A stretch of DNA of 64,000 nucleotides from Chromobotia macracanthus (lineage: Eukaryota; Chordata; Actinopteri; Cypriniformes; Botiidae): assembly GCA_036877525.1 (NCBI GenBank), contig JAZGTH010000001.1, positions 4,598,001 to 4,662,000 of the forward strand, written 5' to 3'. The translations under genes and the position numbers were made by a program. Shown piece by piece: positions 37,901-50,700 of the stretch. Below the pieces are notes generated by a model that saw only the letters and a program-made list of their open reading frames with translations, searched no databases and was not told the DNA's origin. Numbering within the stretch: the first letter of the stretch is position 1; each line of letters starts with the position of its first letter.

Positions 37901-40900
37901 AGCTAACTGACAGCTAACAGCAACACTTGTAGTGATACTAAAAGAATTCACTCAGTTATCTATTCAAATATTATGAATTACAAATGTTCAGTCACAGAGT
38001 TGAAACGATGTTATGTGGAAAACTGTATACACCCCAGTTCCTGTTAAAGTTCCCATAAGTTCAGGAGGAAGGAACTCCTGGACTTTCAATACTTCCATTT
38101 ATTGTTGTTTTAAAAAGACAAAGGCAGGAGATTATATTTGACCAAGGCAAGTAAGAGTTTATTTTGGGTGCACATCAGTATGAGCTGTACCTTATCCAAG
38201 CAGTTGGTCTTTTCTGGGAGACTGTTTCCTGAATCGGTGCTGACAAGAGAACCCCGAGAATCAGCATGGCGCACAGAACCGATGTTGGGCGTGGAGGTAT
38301 GAGGAGAGGCTACATGCAGACAGAACTTAATTCATATGAGAACTAATTTTTAGAAACATCCACTGATAATCTCATTGATAATAATGTCTGAAAGACCAAG
38401 TATCAGGTAAACCAATCACTCACCAGTTCCTGAGATGACCCCAAACACATCTTTATGAAGGCTGTTGTCAAGGTTACCCATAGCCTTATAGGGGGTTGCC
38501 GTAGAGATGCTGGGGTCATCTCTACCATTCTAAACAGATTTAAGAAAAGAAACTTGAATTGAGAGCACATGAATGAAAACAGATGCCTAAAGTGTTGAAT
38601 AATAATGCACAGATGAGAGAACGAATGAATAAAAAAGGAGAAAAGCTTATTCACCTGGTTGGTGCTACAATGAGATGTGTCTCTCACACTGAGTCTGTGA
38701 ACGTTCTCCTGTAGCAACCCAAACAAGGGTAGATAGAGGGTTGCCATCCTGGCTTGCTGACTCTACACACACACACACACACACAGGTTAGGTATCTACT
38801 AGGTAAAAACATTTAGAAATACTGTGCATGTTTGAATTTTAATTTATGCATCTCGCTATTGTTCCAGACCTTAGAACCATAGCGGTCATCAAATGCGTGT
38901 TTTATCATCAGACTCTTCAGCACTTGAATGGCAATCTGACGGACTTCCCCAAACTCCTGAAGGGCTCCGGACACCTCCCTTAAAAGCAAGCCCACTAAGA
39001 AGTGATTCCTGCAGAAATCATCAGTCAGGGAGTAGTCCAACTGCAGATCTGCAGGAAGACATGGAGAGTAGACAAAAAGCCATTACAGACACAACAGATG
39101 CAGAATTCAACCTCCAGCTAATTTAACAAACTGTGTTTGAAAGTCTCAGTTCAAATATTTTCCTAAATCAGAGGCACTGATTGAGGAATATGTTTTGTTT
39201 TATGTAATGTCTCAGACAAAACTGCTGTACTTGTCTTTACCATGATAGCAAGATAGAATGCAAAATAACTTTGTCTGTGTAAGGTCTGGTACAGTATGTA
39301 CAGTACATTGTTATGAACACAAATACACAAGGTGATATTTCACAGTCACTCAGTGGCCAAACAGTAAGACAAAACAAATGAGTCCTGCACAATTTAACAA
39401 TCAACCAATCATTGATCATCTAAAATGATCAATGAACTAGTTAATGCTGTAGAAGTGTCCATTTCACACCGGGAAGATGGAAAAATGCAATTATGAAACT
39501 AAATAGATGCTACATGGACAATGTCATTTATTAGGACTAGACACACAAAAACATCGCTGAGTCACAGGCAAGCAGGACCGCTCACCTAAACATCTGGTAA
39601 AAGCCTCCTTACTGTGACAGTGAAAAGCTATCATACATGAAGAAAGAGAGTAGAAGAGAGAGAGAACAGAGAAAAGCCACGGTAGAAGACAAATATGAGC
39701 AATCGCTACAGAAAGCATAAAAGACAGATACCAACCATGAGAGGAAAGAAATTTCTTCTAATAAATACAATAAACCTAATTCTGTAGATGAACAGCGTAA
39801 CCTTTGAGGAAGAATGGCAGAAGTCTGTTTCAACAACAGGCGTCTGGAGAAGACAGCTGAATGTTTACCTTGGAACCTCTGAATACGGCCCTTCCCGAAA
39901 GGCATGGGCAGGTTGAGGGGGACATAGTGCTCGTGGTTACAGACCACCCGCAGAAATTCAAACTTAAACTCATACAGCGTCTGAAGGGTAGACAAGACAC
40001 AAATATTAATAAATGACAGAAAGACTTAATAAATTACATAACACCTCCTTCAATGATGTTCAAAATTATATTTAAACTGTATTCTTGGCAACATAATATA
40101 AATCTGTTTCTTTGGTACAGTGTGAGTAAGGAAAAATAACATTGTAGATTAGAAATTCAGAATTAAGTTTATAGAATTACTGTGTACTGATCTGAATGTG
40201 TACCTTGGGATCGCCAGGCACGAAACAGGTAATGTAATTGTTTATCTGTTTAAAGACGAACCCTCGATCCATAAATGTAAAACAGCGCTGAGGATCAGAC
40301 AGTGAGAAGTCCACGATCATTCAATTATGTTTTGTATTACTCAATATTTATTACCACTCAATAGTTCGAATCAGAGAAATACAGCAGCTCAGCTCCATTC
40401 TGTACCTTTATAAAGACAGCCAGGCTGTGGTTGGCATTGCGGGCAGCATCCAGGTTGTCCTTATACTTCTGGGTGATGTGGGGCATTAACATGTTCACCA
40501 GTGTCTCCACAGCATGGTGGAATGATGCCGTGAAATGCTGGTTTCTAGAAAGCTATATGTGTAACAGCACAATTCAGCACTGTCCACAGATCAGATGTGT
40601 CCACAGAAATCAGACAAGCATGGGGATGTTCCTCACCTTCACCTTGCCGCTCTCCATCAGGTACTGAGCCATGGACTTCACCAAGGCTTCGAAAAAATAC
40701 CATGAATACTGCAAAAAGGCAAAAACAACATTTGTAGTATTCCCCATTTTCCCCATTTTGAGACTGGAATCTTCATCTTTACAGAATGATTTATTTATAG
40801 CCACAAGGCCAAAGCTGGTGGAATAAGTTTCCATGAGTTCTCACTCAACAACAAGAACTTTACAAGAACAGCCATCAGGAAACAAGCATCCAGTACCAAG

Positions 40901-43900
40901 GGCTCAAGGACACAACAAGGATGGCTCATGGTTTGTACCTTCTTAAGGCTTAACAACTCCACCACACCAGTATCAACTGTAAGACTATCTGCTAAATTAA
41001 GACATTTACAATAAGCTTTTCATGCATTGTGAAAACATGTTCAGAGGTCCATTGAGCATGAAGTGAAAACAGAATGTTTTATTAATACATAGAATATGCT
41101 GCACCACCAAAGAGCTTCAGTCAGGAAATCTGTACAGATTTATGTTCAAATCATATGTAAAACCAAATTATTTATGGCAATTGTTGCATTGCACATAAAT
41201 ATGTACTGCTTGTGTTTCATGTATGAGGCCCATTGACAAGTTAACCCATATGAAGAATTTTCAGTACCTTCAGGAGTTTATTGCTGGTTAAGAAGTCAGT
41301 GGAAGGCTTTAAGATGGAAGTCATAGCTTTGGCCAGCTCTTCATGCACTGTCTTACCATTACTGGTGGAGTAGGACTCTGTTTTAAACACATACTGGAAG
41401 AACATTGTTGTTATAGCAACTGCTATAGAAAAGTATAAATATTTTAAAAGTATAATAAGCAGAACCTAATTTACCTTGACATATGATCTCAGATAGTGCT
41501 CTAGTCCCTCCTCATGACACTGGGCAACAATGTGGACCATGACCCTGCAGGAGAGAAGAAAAATGGAAAACATGAGAGTATGTGAGACTCAGATCAGGAG
41601 TCAGATGAGAGCATGTTTTCTTTATCCGATATTGTGACACTTTATTTCTCACCTGGTGGTGTTAACAGCCACGTCTTCATTACTGGCGCTGGTCAGAACA
41701 TGAACCACCTGGTTTAAAATGGTTGGAAGGAAGTTGATCATCACATGACTTTCCATGGCGTGAAGACTCTGAGGAATTATAGGTAATGTGTCATTAAGCA
41801 TGCTATAATAATTTTATTCATAGCTGGAAAAGAAACTTGACCCTGCTGTTTAAACCAGCCTGAGTTTCCCTGCGGATTCAAGCTTGTGTATGCTGCTTTA
41901 GTGCTGAGCTGGATAATATTCAACAGCAGAAAATGCAAGTCAACCAGCATAATCTTTATGAGAAAGCTGGGTTAAGCATAAAAACTGGTTAGTTAAGCCT
42001 GGTGGGGAAACCAACATACCAGTTTTCCCATCCGAAACACAACATATGCTGGTGACCAGCAATGCTGATTTGTTCAGTGGTGGGCAGACGAAAAAGTGAA
42101 GGATCATAAGCATTCTCACCTTGAGGTATTTGACGAGCTCCCCCTCAGCTGGACGTGGGACAGCAGACTGCATACTCTGGAAATGATGGAAGAAATTGTG
42201 CAGGTGCTGATCCTGAGGAAATGAAGAAAGATTAAAGTTTAAATCATTGATTGAAAATTAATCTTGAAAAAACAAAAAGGACAAAATTACTAGTCATACC
42301 TGAGTGTAGATAGTAGAAACCAGATGTGTGGACAGTCTGAAGAGAGGACGTCCTCCATCCACCCACTTTATCTCAGAACTGGAGTGCTGTAAACACACAG
42401 CACATATACATATACACACATTTACATCACAGCAAATGAAGACTTTTAGTCATTTTTCCTGAGGTAAAGATACCAGTAATCTTAAATGTGTCTGCTATTT
42501 TGCTTTAGAGGAAAAAACACCATATTAATAATGAATAAATACTGCAGAGTAGATTTTTTAAAAAAGTACAACAATGGAGTTTTGAAAGAAGTACATAAGA
42601 CCTCAACAATGTCTTGAGCTGGGTCTGCAATCAAAAGTCAGAGATCTTAAAATAAACCTCAGAATTCTTATAAAATTCTCCCAAGACCAAATTACCCGAG
42701 CTATGTTATCCACATTCATTTTATAGCTGTCAATAATTGTTTTTTGTGTCTATTTTTAATTTCCTTTTTATTGATACTCAGTGATCCAACCATCCAAAAC
42801 TCCATTAAGACTCTATAAGAGCTATAAAAGCTGACCGTGAGAAATACGAAAAGTTTCCTCCAGGCACGTACTGCATGTAAAAAACCTAACAGCCTGCAAT
42901 AAGATCTACTTACGCTTATGAAGATAATCAAAATATCAATAATAATTAGATTTACGTATATCATGAGAGTAAATTACAGGAGACACACACAAACACTTTA
43001 CTAGATGGAGATCAGGAATCATTTGAGTTAAAAAAAGTTACAGTACAGAATAACATATGGTCAGCAAATGGGTGAGATATTTTGTCATGAAGGCCTGTTT
43101 TTGTTATGACTGTACACAGTGGTTTTACCTTGCTCACCCCCTCCTGGCAGCTGAGGTAACCATTTGGTAAGTTGGATGCCACAGAAATGTTTTGCTCACT
43201 CATAACAATGCGACCATCTTTAAGCAGAGGAAGCCAGGCAGAGCCCACTAAGCAAGAAAGAGAGAGAGAGAGAGAGAGAGCAAGAGAACATATGAGAGAG
43301 AAAACATTCAGCACATGCAATTTCGTGTGATTGGTTGTCTGGATTTTATTATATGTTCTGCAGAATTATGCTGCAGAAATTTAATGAGCAAACAAAGGAA
43401 CGAGCACCAAAGCAAAACTTCAATGCTGCCACAGGGCTTCACGAGAACCTCTAAATAGCACTAGAACATTTAACAGACAGTCAAATGTGTCCAACCTTAG
43501 CCTTAGCCCAGGCCTCACCATATCACCCCTGTCAGCCGCCCCATTACCCAGCATGCCTTGCAGAAGGACAGTACCTGGGGTCTCCACTACATCTCGTTTC
43601 TTTGTGCTGCTGTCACAGCTGATGTGGTAAAGAGTGAAGAGCAGGTGATGTTTTTCATGAAGCTGTGTGGGCAACTCGATTTTAATCTGCAGTAGACACA
43701 CATACAACAACATCACCTAAAAACTCTGAAGAAACAAATCTGAAATTCAGTGTTTGTGCTTCTAAATGAAACATGAACAATACCAACAGTATCTTCAATA
43801 TTTACACAATATGTATTTTTTAAAGGGCCAAGCAGGAAATAACTCATAATAATCAAAATTTATGAATGTATTTCATAAATATTTTATTGTAAATACAAGC

Positions 43901-46900
43901 ATATAGCTAATAACCAAAATTCAGATATTAACTATATGTTTGCATTTACATTTATATATATAAGGATTTATAATGATATATAATGAGATGTTATATACAT
44001 GTATTGTCTTTATATACACAACATGTATGTATTCTTGGTTTGGCATTATTTCATTCGTCACCTCATCATAGAACTCTGGGTTCTGCTGGTGGTGCAGAAC
44101 AGCCGCAAAGGCATGTTTGGTGAAGAGAGAACCTCCTGGACGACCATAAATACACTACAAATAACAATAATATACAAAAAACATAGAAAAATAAAGAAAT
44201 AATACTATTACTTGTCATTGTCAGATGAATATGCTCTCTCTCATATACTGTAAGCCTACAGGAAATACATTACAATGCATAATCTATATACTTGGAGGAA
44301 ACATATATGCATATATACCTTCAGAGGTTGTGCATTCTCTTCATCTGACTCTCTGAATTCCACACACACTGCAATGTTCCTCGCCTGAGTCACATAAGAG
44401 CAACAGACAGAACCTGAGCCAGAGAGCTACTTACTAACCGATCTGTAAGTGCAGGTTTCATGAGCAGCTGGTGTAAACAGAGTCTACATTACACTGGCCA
44501 TCTGGATGGTACATCTGCAACCTTTGGCCAAGAGAAGCATTCCTTGGCTTTTGGATTTTAGTTGATAATGCTACGGTACCTTGGCGAAGGACTTCTGGTT
44601 GTCATATTTGAGGTGCTTGGGATAGACGTAGAGATGATTGTTGTAGGTGGTGAAGGGCTGAGAGCACTTGGCAATACAGGGAACAAACTCCTCCACTTCC
44701 AGCAGAACACCATCGCTCTGTCTGTTATTCTCAAAAGGCCTCACTGGGATGTAGGACGGAGTCACACAATCTAGCCAATGGCAAGAAGAGATCTGAGTTC
44801 TCTTATGACCTCAAGCTCAGGTGACCAATCATGACATGATTGGTCATGACACACAAGAATGAGATTTCACTACAGAGATTACATGTAATTTTAAGAGAAG
44901 GGATTTAAATATCAACTATATTCAAATATCAACAAGACTTACTAGCCATATCAGGAGGGACATTATCAATAGTCACATCCAGGTTACCCAAGATGACAGG
45001 TAGTTTGGCCATCTTCTCAGGTCTGTGAATACATTTTTGATTTATATATTTCTGTTTCTATAGTTTGAGGAACGTTTCACTGCAGTGGGATTAAAAACTG
45101 TCCCAAAAGTTTCACAAAACACATTCCTAACAGTGGGACCATCCACAGCTGTAAAAACACTGCAGGAGAACATTACGGTCGAAAAATATTCACATTTAAA
45201 ATCCATTGTTTTAACAGATAGCCTCCTTTTCCGAAACTACTGTTAAGAGGACAGGAAACGCTTCAGCGAGGACAAATCTGACAATGGTAGATTCTATACT
45301 AACTTCCTGAAATCTGCCAGCAGTTTGAAGAGATCCTCTTCTGAGAGTTTATTACTGTCCTGTCGGTACAGCGGGGAGAACCGAGCACTTTTATCCAGAG
45401 TTCCTGAGGCGTCTTTAAACACGGGCCTGTGAAAAAGAACAGAAAGATTAAATATTGAGATTGACAGTAGATACACACACACACCGACGAGATTCTGGCT
45501 CACCGAGCTGCCCATGCGAAAGGCATCCTGTACTGGCCCAGTCTGCAGCAGGCCAGCTTGGCATTCTTCAGAACCTTTTGAGCAACCTGTGGAAAAAACA
45601 AACTGTTCCACAGAAGCTCTCAAGAGACACTTTTATTAACAGTGAACTGGGCAGACAGTATGTTCCTGGCTGCTTTGAGGGGGTTTGGGTTGGTATGATA
45701 ATATAGCATTTGGAAGGATATTGCAAAGGTCAGTGTGAAATCTGTCAGAATTGTTTGTAAGTTCTGATAATCCCTTTACTTATTATTGTAATAAATAATC
45801 TAAATCAGTTATTGTTTTGACTGACAGTGTGTTTAGGGTTGTTTGTGTTTGGGCGTGTGGTGGGCACATTGCCTTGCTGGAGTCCGAGTTCTTCATGTAG
45901 GGCTCAGCACAGTGCGCAATGCCTCCCTGCAGAACTTTCTCGATATGCGCGACCAGAAAGATGTCGGGGTGAGGACATGTTACAGAGAAGACACCCTGAA
46001 ACACAAATAGCCGTCACTTTTGATCTGAATGATCTATCTTTGTGTCTGTCTACTTGTTTATCTAGTTGTCCAGCTGTCTGTTTTTTAGATGTTTCCAAAT
46101 CATACTTTTCTAGGGTACTGCAGCGCCCTCTCTGGCAGTTCACTGAGTAGCGTTTCCCCGTGAGGCGTGTCCACACCTCCATTTATCTGCATGCTGGTTG
46201 AAGGGATCATGGATCGGACAAGTGGATTGTTTAGATCCACATGAAAATCGGCTGATATTTTCCGGCTGTTCTGCACATCAAACAAGGAAAGCACCACGAA
46301 GAAGGGCTCCACCTGAATAAAACAGTGAAAGCTGCATTTAATCTCTACCAGCATTGAACCGTTCCAACAAACAAAGCCTGAAAGCAGCACAGAGCCACAG
46401 TGTCAACACTCTCTGAATGTGTATGTGCTCATTAAACAGGGCAGGAGAAAGTTTTATAACATTAAAGGAATCATTCGTAGGTCTGATTATCTGTTTAAAC
46501 ACAGCAGGAAACTAAAATCAGACAGTTTCAGTCCATTTTCTGTGGAGCTTGGCTGGTATCTACAGCACATCCACAGTCATACCAACAGCAAAACCAAAAA
46601 CTCAGCTTGATAATCTGGACATGTGATGGTATATTAATAATACAATGTATGGAGGTAATGAACATGAATAGTACTGTTACTGTGCACACTTTACAGACAT
46701 TACATGGAAGTGACTAGAGCATAATAAAAGCACAGACTGGTTTTGATTTTGCATAACTCCTGACACAAATTAAGAAATTAATTAGGAAATTAGGAAATTT
46801 TTGTTTACTTTCTTTTGGAAAAGGTCATCAAACTTGTATTAAAAGGACATCAAAAAAGTCACATGCCTAGTAACAGCAGAACCACAGTGAATGCATGTGT

Positions 46901-47686
46901 GCATTTGCGTATCTTACATTCGTAGTAGGTCCTTCCTCGTTCTCTGCCACACAGCTCTGAAGGTTAAAGGACAGATCATTGCAGCTGACCAAAACTCTCT
47001 TCCCAAATTTCTCCTCGAACTGTTTCACATCAGGTTCGATGCCAGACAAATCTAGTCTCTGCAGGCCAATGCACACAATCAGTCAAACTCATTACACATT
47101 ACTATTCTACACACAGAGCTTAGAACCTCAGCTTCCTGTGATTTGAATCGATTGTGTGTTTATTAGGGCTGTTGTGATTGGCTCACCTGTGTGTCAGGAT
47201 CCAGAGCAAAGAGTTTGAGACGGGTCTCACTTCTCATCTTGGACTCAATATCTCTCGCACTCTGCAAAACATAAAAACAAATCAGAAGGGCAAAAGGTGT
47301 TTACTGTTTTAGTATATTGTGTAACATTGGAATGCAGTTTAGAGCTTACCATTGTGTTAGCAGTACTGTGTTATTACTGTGCTAAAGTGATGCATCATGG
47401 GATGTGTGCAAAAACTATTTAGACTTCAGAAAGAATAGACGTCTAGACGGTCGATTTCAGGGAGGAGAGAAGAGGAGGAAAAACAGAGAGAGAACGACAG
47501 ACTATGTGTGCGTGCATGTGTTTCAAAGAGTGGTTGGTTGGTTGACTGTGGAATGGTTGGAAAACATTAGGGTGTGTGGAAAATCTGTGGATGTGTTAAG
47601 AGAAGGCAGACAGTGAAGACGCCAGCGTTGAGATCATACTACAATCAAGACACCAGAGCTGAGTATTAACCATTCATCACCTGCCC

Positions 47687-47732
<46 letters not shown>

Positions 47733-50700
47733 TTTGTGAAACTGTAGATGATTGTTTGGGCAATCAGCTAATTGTGTGATCATGTGTGTCTACAGCATGT
47801 TTACCTGGAAACTGTCCTGAAAATTCCCAGGCACAACGTCTGTTTTTCCCAGCTCATCGTCTGTACAAGAGAAAACACATATGTTGTACCAAAACTTTGA
47901 AAGCTACCATTCAGTGGTACAGTCCACAGTGGTACTTGCTTGTGAAAAACCTACCACCATACTATGGTGTTCTGGGTGGTTGCCAGGGTGTTGCTATGCA
48001 TTTGGGGTTTTTTTGAGCACATTGTTATGTTGCAACATCTATGTGTGTTGTTCTTGGTGGTTGCTTACTGGACCAAGCCAAAAAAACAAGTGTCTATAAT
48101 ATGCTAGTCCATAGATTTAACACAGGTTCCTCCTTCAATGTAAATCTAAGGGATTTTCATGACAATTTTATCACTTTCAAGACAAAGACTGTACAGATGA
48201 TCATTTAGAAAAGTAAAAACATGTCTCTTCTCAACAAGCTGCACAATCTGAGGTATCATTTGTGCCTGTAGCACAATCGATAAGGTTACTAAGTACGATA
48301 ACACTAGTGTTAAATCCCAAAATCCTAACCCAAAATTGAGCAACAGTATTACTGATGTTTGCCTTATCAAGCAAATGTGACTGATATTCAGTCACATTTA
48401 GTTCTGCGCTCTGATTGGCTGGCAGGTGTTTGTTGTTTCATACACAGGGAAAAGAATGGAATGTGCTGTCTCTCTCTAAACGTATTAAACACAAATAAAG
48501 ACTCCCAACCTTTTCTCCCGTGTGAAATCCAAAGGGTTTAGGAGGTGTTAAGTGTTACTTGAAAGTGTGTGTTTATGTATGGCTGTGTGTGCGTCACTTC
48601 AAGAGTGTCAGGTGTATGGAGAGATGTATTAAAAGAGGTTTAAAAGAGTGGGTGGTCCCAAAACAGAACACACACATATAGACCACAGACACAACCACAG
48701 CGGCTGAATCTGAGAAAACAAATCTGTCCACTTGTATTATCATACAGTAAACACACCAATTAACACACTCCACCCATGTTAGCCAGCATATGTGGTATTA
48801 CAGTACATAGATCTGTCACATCTGTGTAATCACACGTATAGTACACACACACCATCATGGAGCTCTCCGTTCCTCCTCTCCTGCATGGCAATCTCAAAGC
48901 TGCTGTGAAGAATCTTGTTGAGGGTGCTGATCCAGTCATCCATCTCTCCCTCGCTGTCTGCAGCCAGAAGATAAGTGCTTTTATCCTGCATCTTCAGCTC
49001 GAACGCAAAACGCCGCACCTTACTGTTCTGTACACACAGAGGAGAGACTATTTCTAACCATGCCACTAAAAACCCAGAGGAACATTTTATGGCCTTAAAG
49101 GGGCTGCTTATCTTAGGGTAGATTTAAGAGTTCTCTGTCTGGTTTCTTTTAAAAATTCTTTAGATGAAATAAAAATTAACAATAATAAGTTTGTTGCTGG
49201 TGTGGATAGCATACTTAATACATCTTATGAGAAATTCAAGTTTTTATTGCAAATCTGGGTATTTTGGCAAATCTGATTATAGTTTATGATGTAGAGGAGG
49301 AAAGTAGCAATATTAGTGTATTTTTCTCAGAAGAGAAATCTGCGAGACAAAGTCTCCATTTAATCTCAAAAGTTTTGCCCTAGACAGCTAAAAAATTCAA
49401 AATATCCACCTTGTGAATTTCTTTCTTACAGGAATGAACTGTACATACAAACACTTTAAAACCACCATAAAGTTTACAGTAATTTTACACATTGTGAATT
49501 TATGATAAATGTAACTATATTTGAAAATACACAGTATCTGTCCTACAGTAGATGAAAGCCATTCATTCCCAGTCGAATGCTGAGGAATAACTGGCTACAG
49601 TGCGTATGCACCTGTTGAAATGTTTATTTTCTGAACCTAGAAAAAACGCTTTCTCTTTCGTCTGAAATGTGGACAACAGATTGAATGTACAAAAACAGAT
49701 GTTGAAAAGAGACAAAGAAGGGTGTGCTTACCAAAAGATACTTAATTCTTTCAGGAGGGCTGGTGAATTGAGGAATGTGATCACGCTTACTCGCCCTCTC
49801 ACTCTTACACAAACACACTGAGTGCACCACAGGAGAAAGTGGAAATATTTGACCCTGGGAGAAGCCATGCATGAATTGGGCTGGACTTCTCATCACTCCC
49901 TCTCTCCTTTATCTGTCTCTTTCTCTAGATCCCTGAGCAGCTTCTTCTGAGAAACTGATGGTACAAACACTGATATCCCCTCTAAACCAGGCAGAGGAGG
50001 AACCTCATGAGGATGTTATTAGAGACACGGTCTCCTTCTGTAAACTACTCTGTGCTGCAGTAAATACACTAAACAATGCATCTTTTCTTCAGGTGCCCTT
50101 ATGAACCTCAAAGGAATGTCCCAGGTTCAATAACATTCTCTAACCTCACCATTTGTTGATGTCACGGAATATAATTTAAACATTTCTGAGTGGACAGATC
50201 TTCAAAAGCCATTTTACCATTCATGTTACATCTAAACCACCAAGGGTGACATTTGACCCATCACCATCAGTTTTGAATTGCAGTTGACAATTAGGAATTA
50301 TGTCATTAACTATAAATCTAAAATTTTATCCGCTTGGAACAGTAATAGTTCGACCACATAAAATGATAATTTACAGCTACAACAATACAAGAAAAAACAT
50401 AACAGAAAAAAATCATGCAAAAGTCACACAAAATCAAGCTTCAATCAACATTATGTCACAAATGCTTAACTTGAACTGAACCCAGAGTATTCCTCAAGGA
50501 GGGAGGATGGAGAACATTGTGAGAGTTTCAGCTCATGAAGCATGAGGGGAGGTCATCTGCAGTGGGTCATGGACCTCTTGACATTTTCATGACAATTTAT
50601 ACTGGTTACGTTTTCAGAAACTATGTTAATGATTAACACGGAGTCACTGATGGCTATACTGATTGTCACCTGGACGACACCCATGCAGGAGTCCAGGAAG

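Noticed and set aside
39586..39611. 26-nt segment with acceptor CACAG and donor GTGAGC, candidate microexon
   Set aside because: Not a multiple of three, begins with TAA in the dock9 frame, and no family member has residues there; at best a poison exon.
40406..40544. Acceptor TTTCTAG for the dock9 exon ending at 40406
   Set aside because: It leaves the exon in the wrong phase; the acceptor ACATATAG (right end 40552) restores the frame and gives the LSRNQHF match.
45866..45870. GT donor a few bases beyond the GC donor after dock9 exon 45873-45995
   Set aside because: Using it would leave the next exon out of phase, so the GC donor is required.
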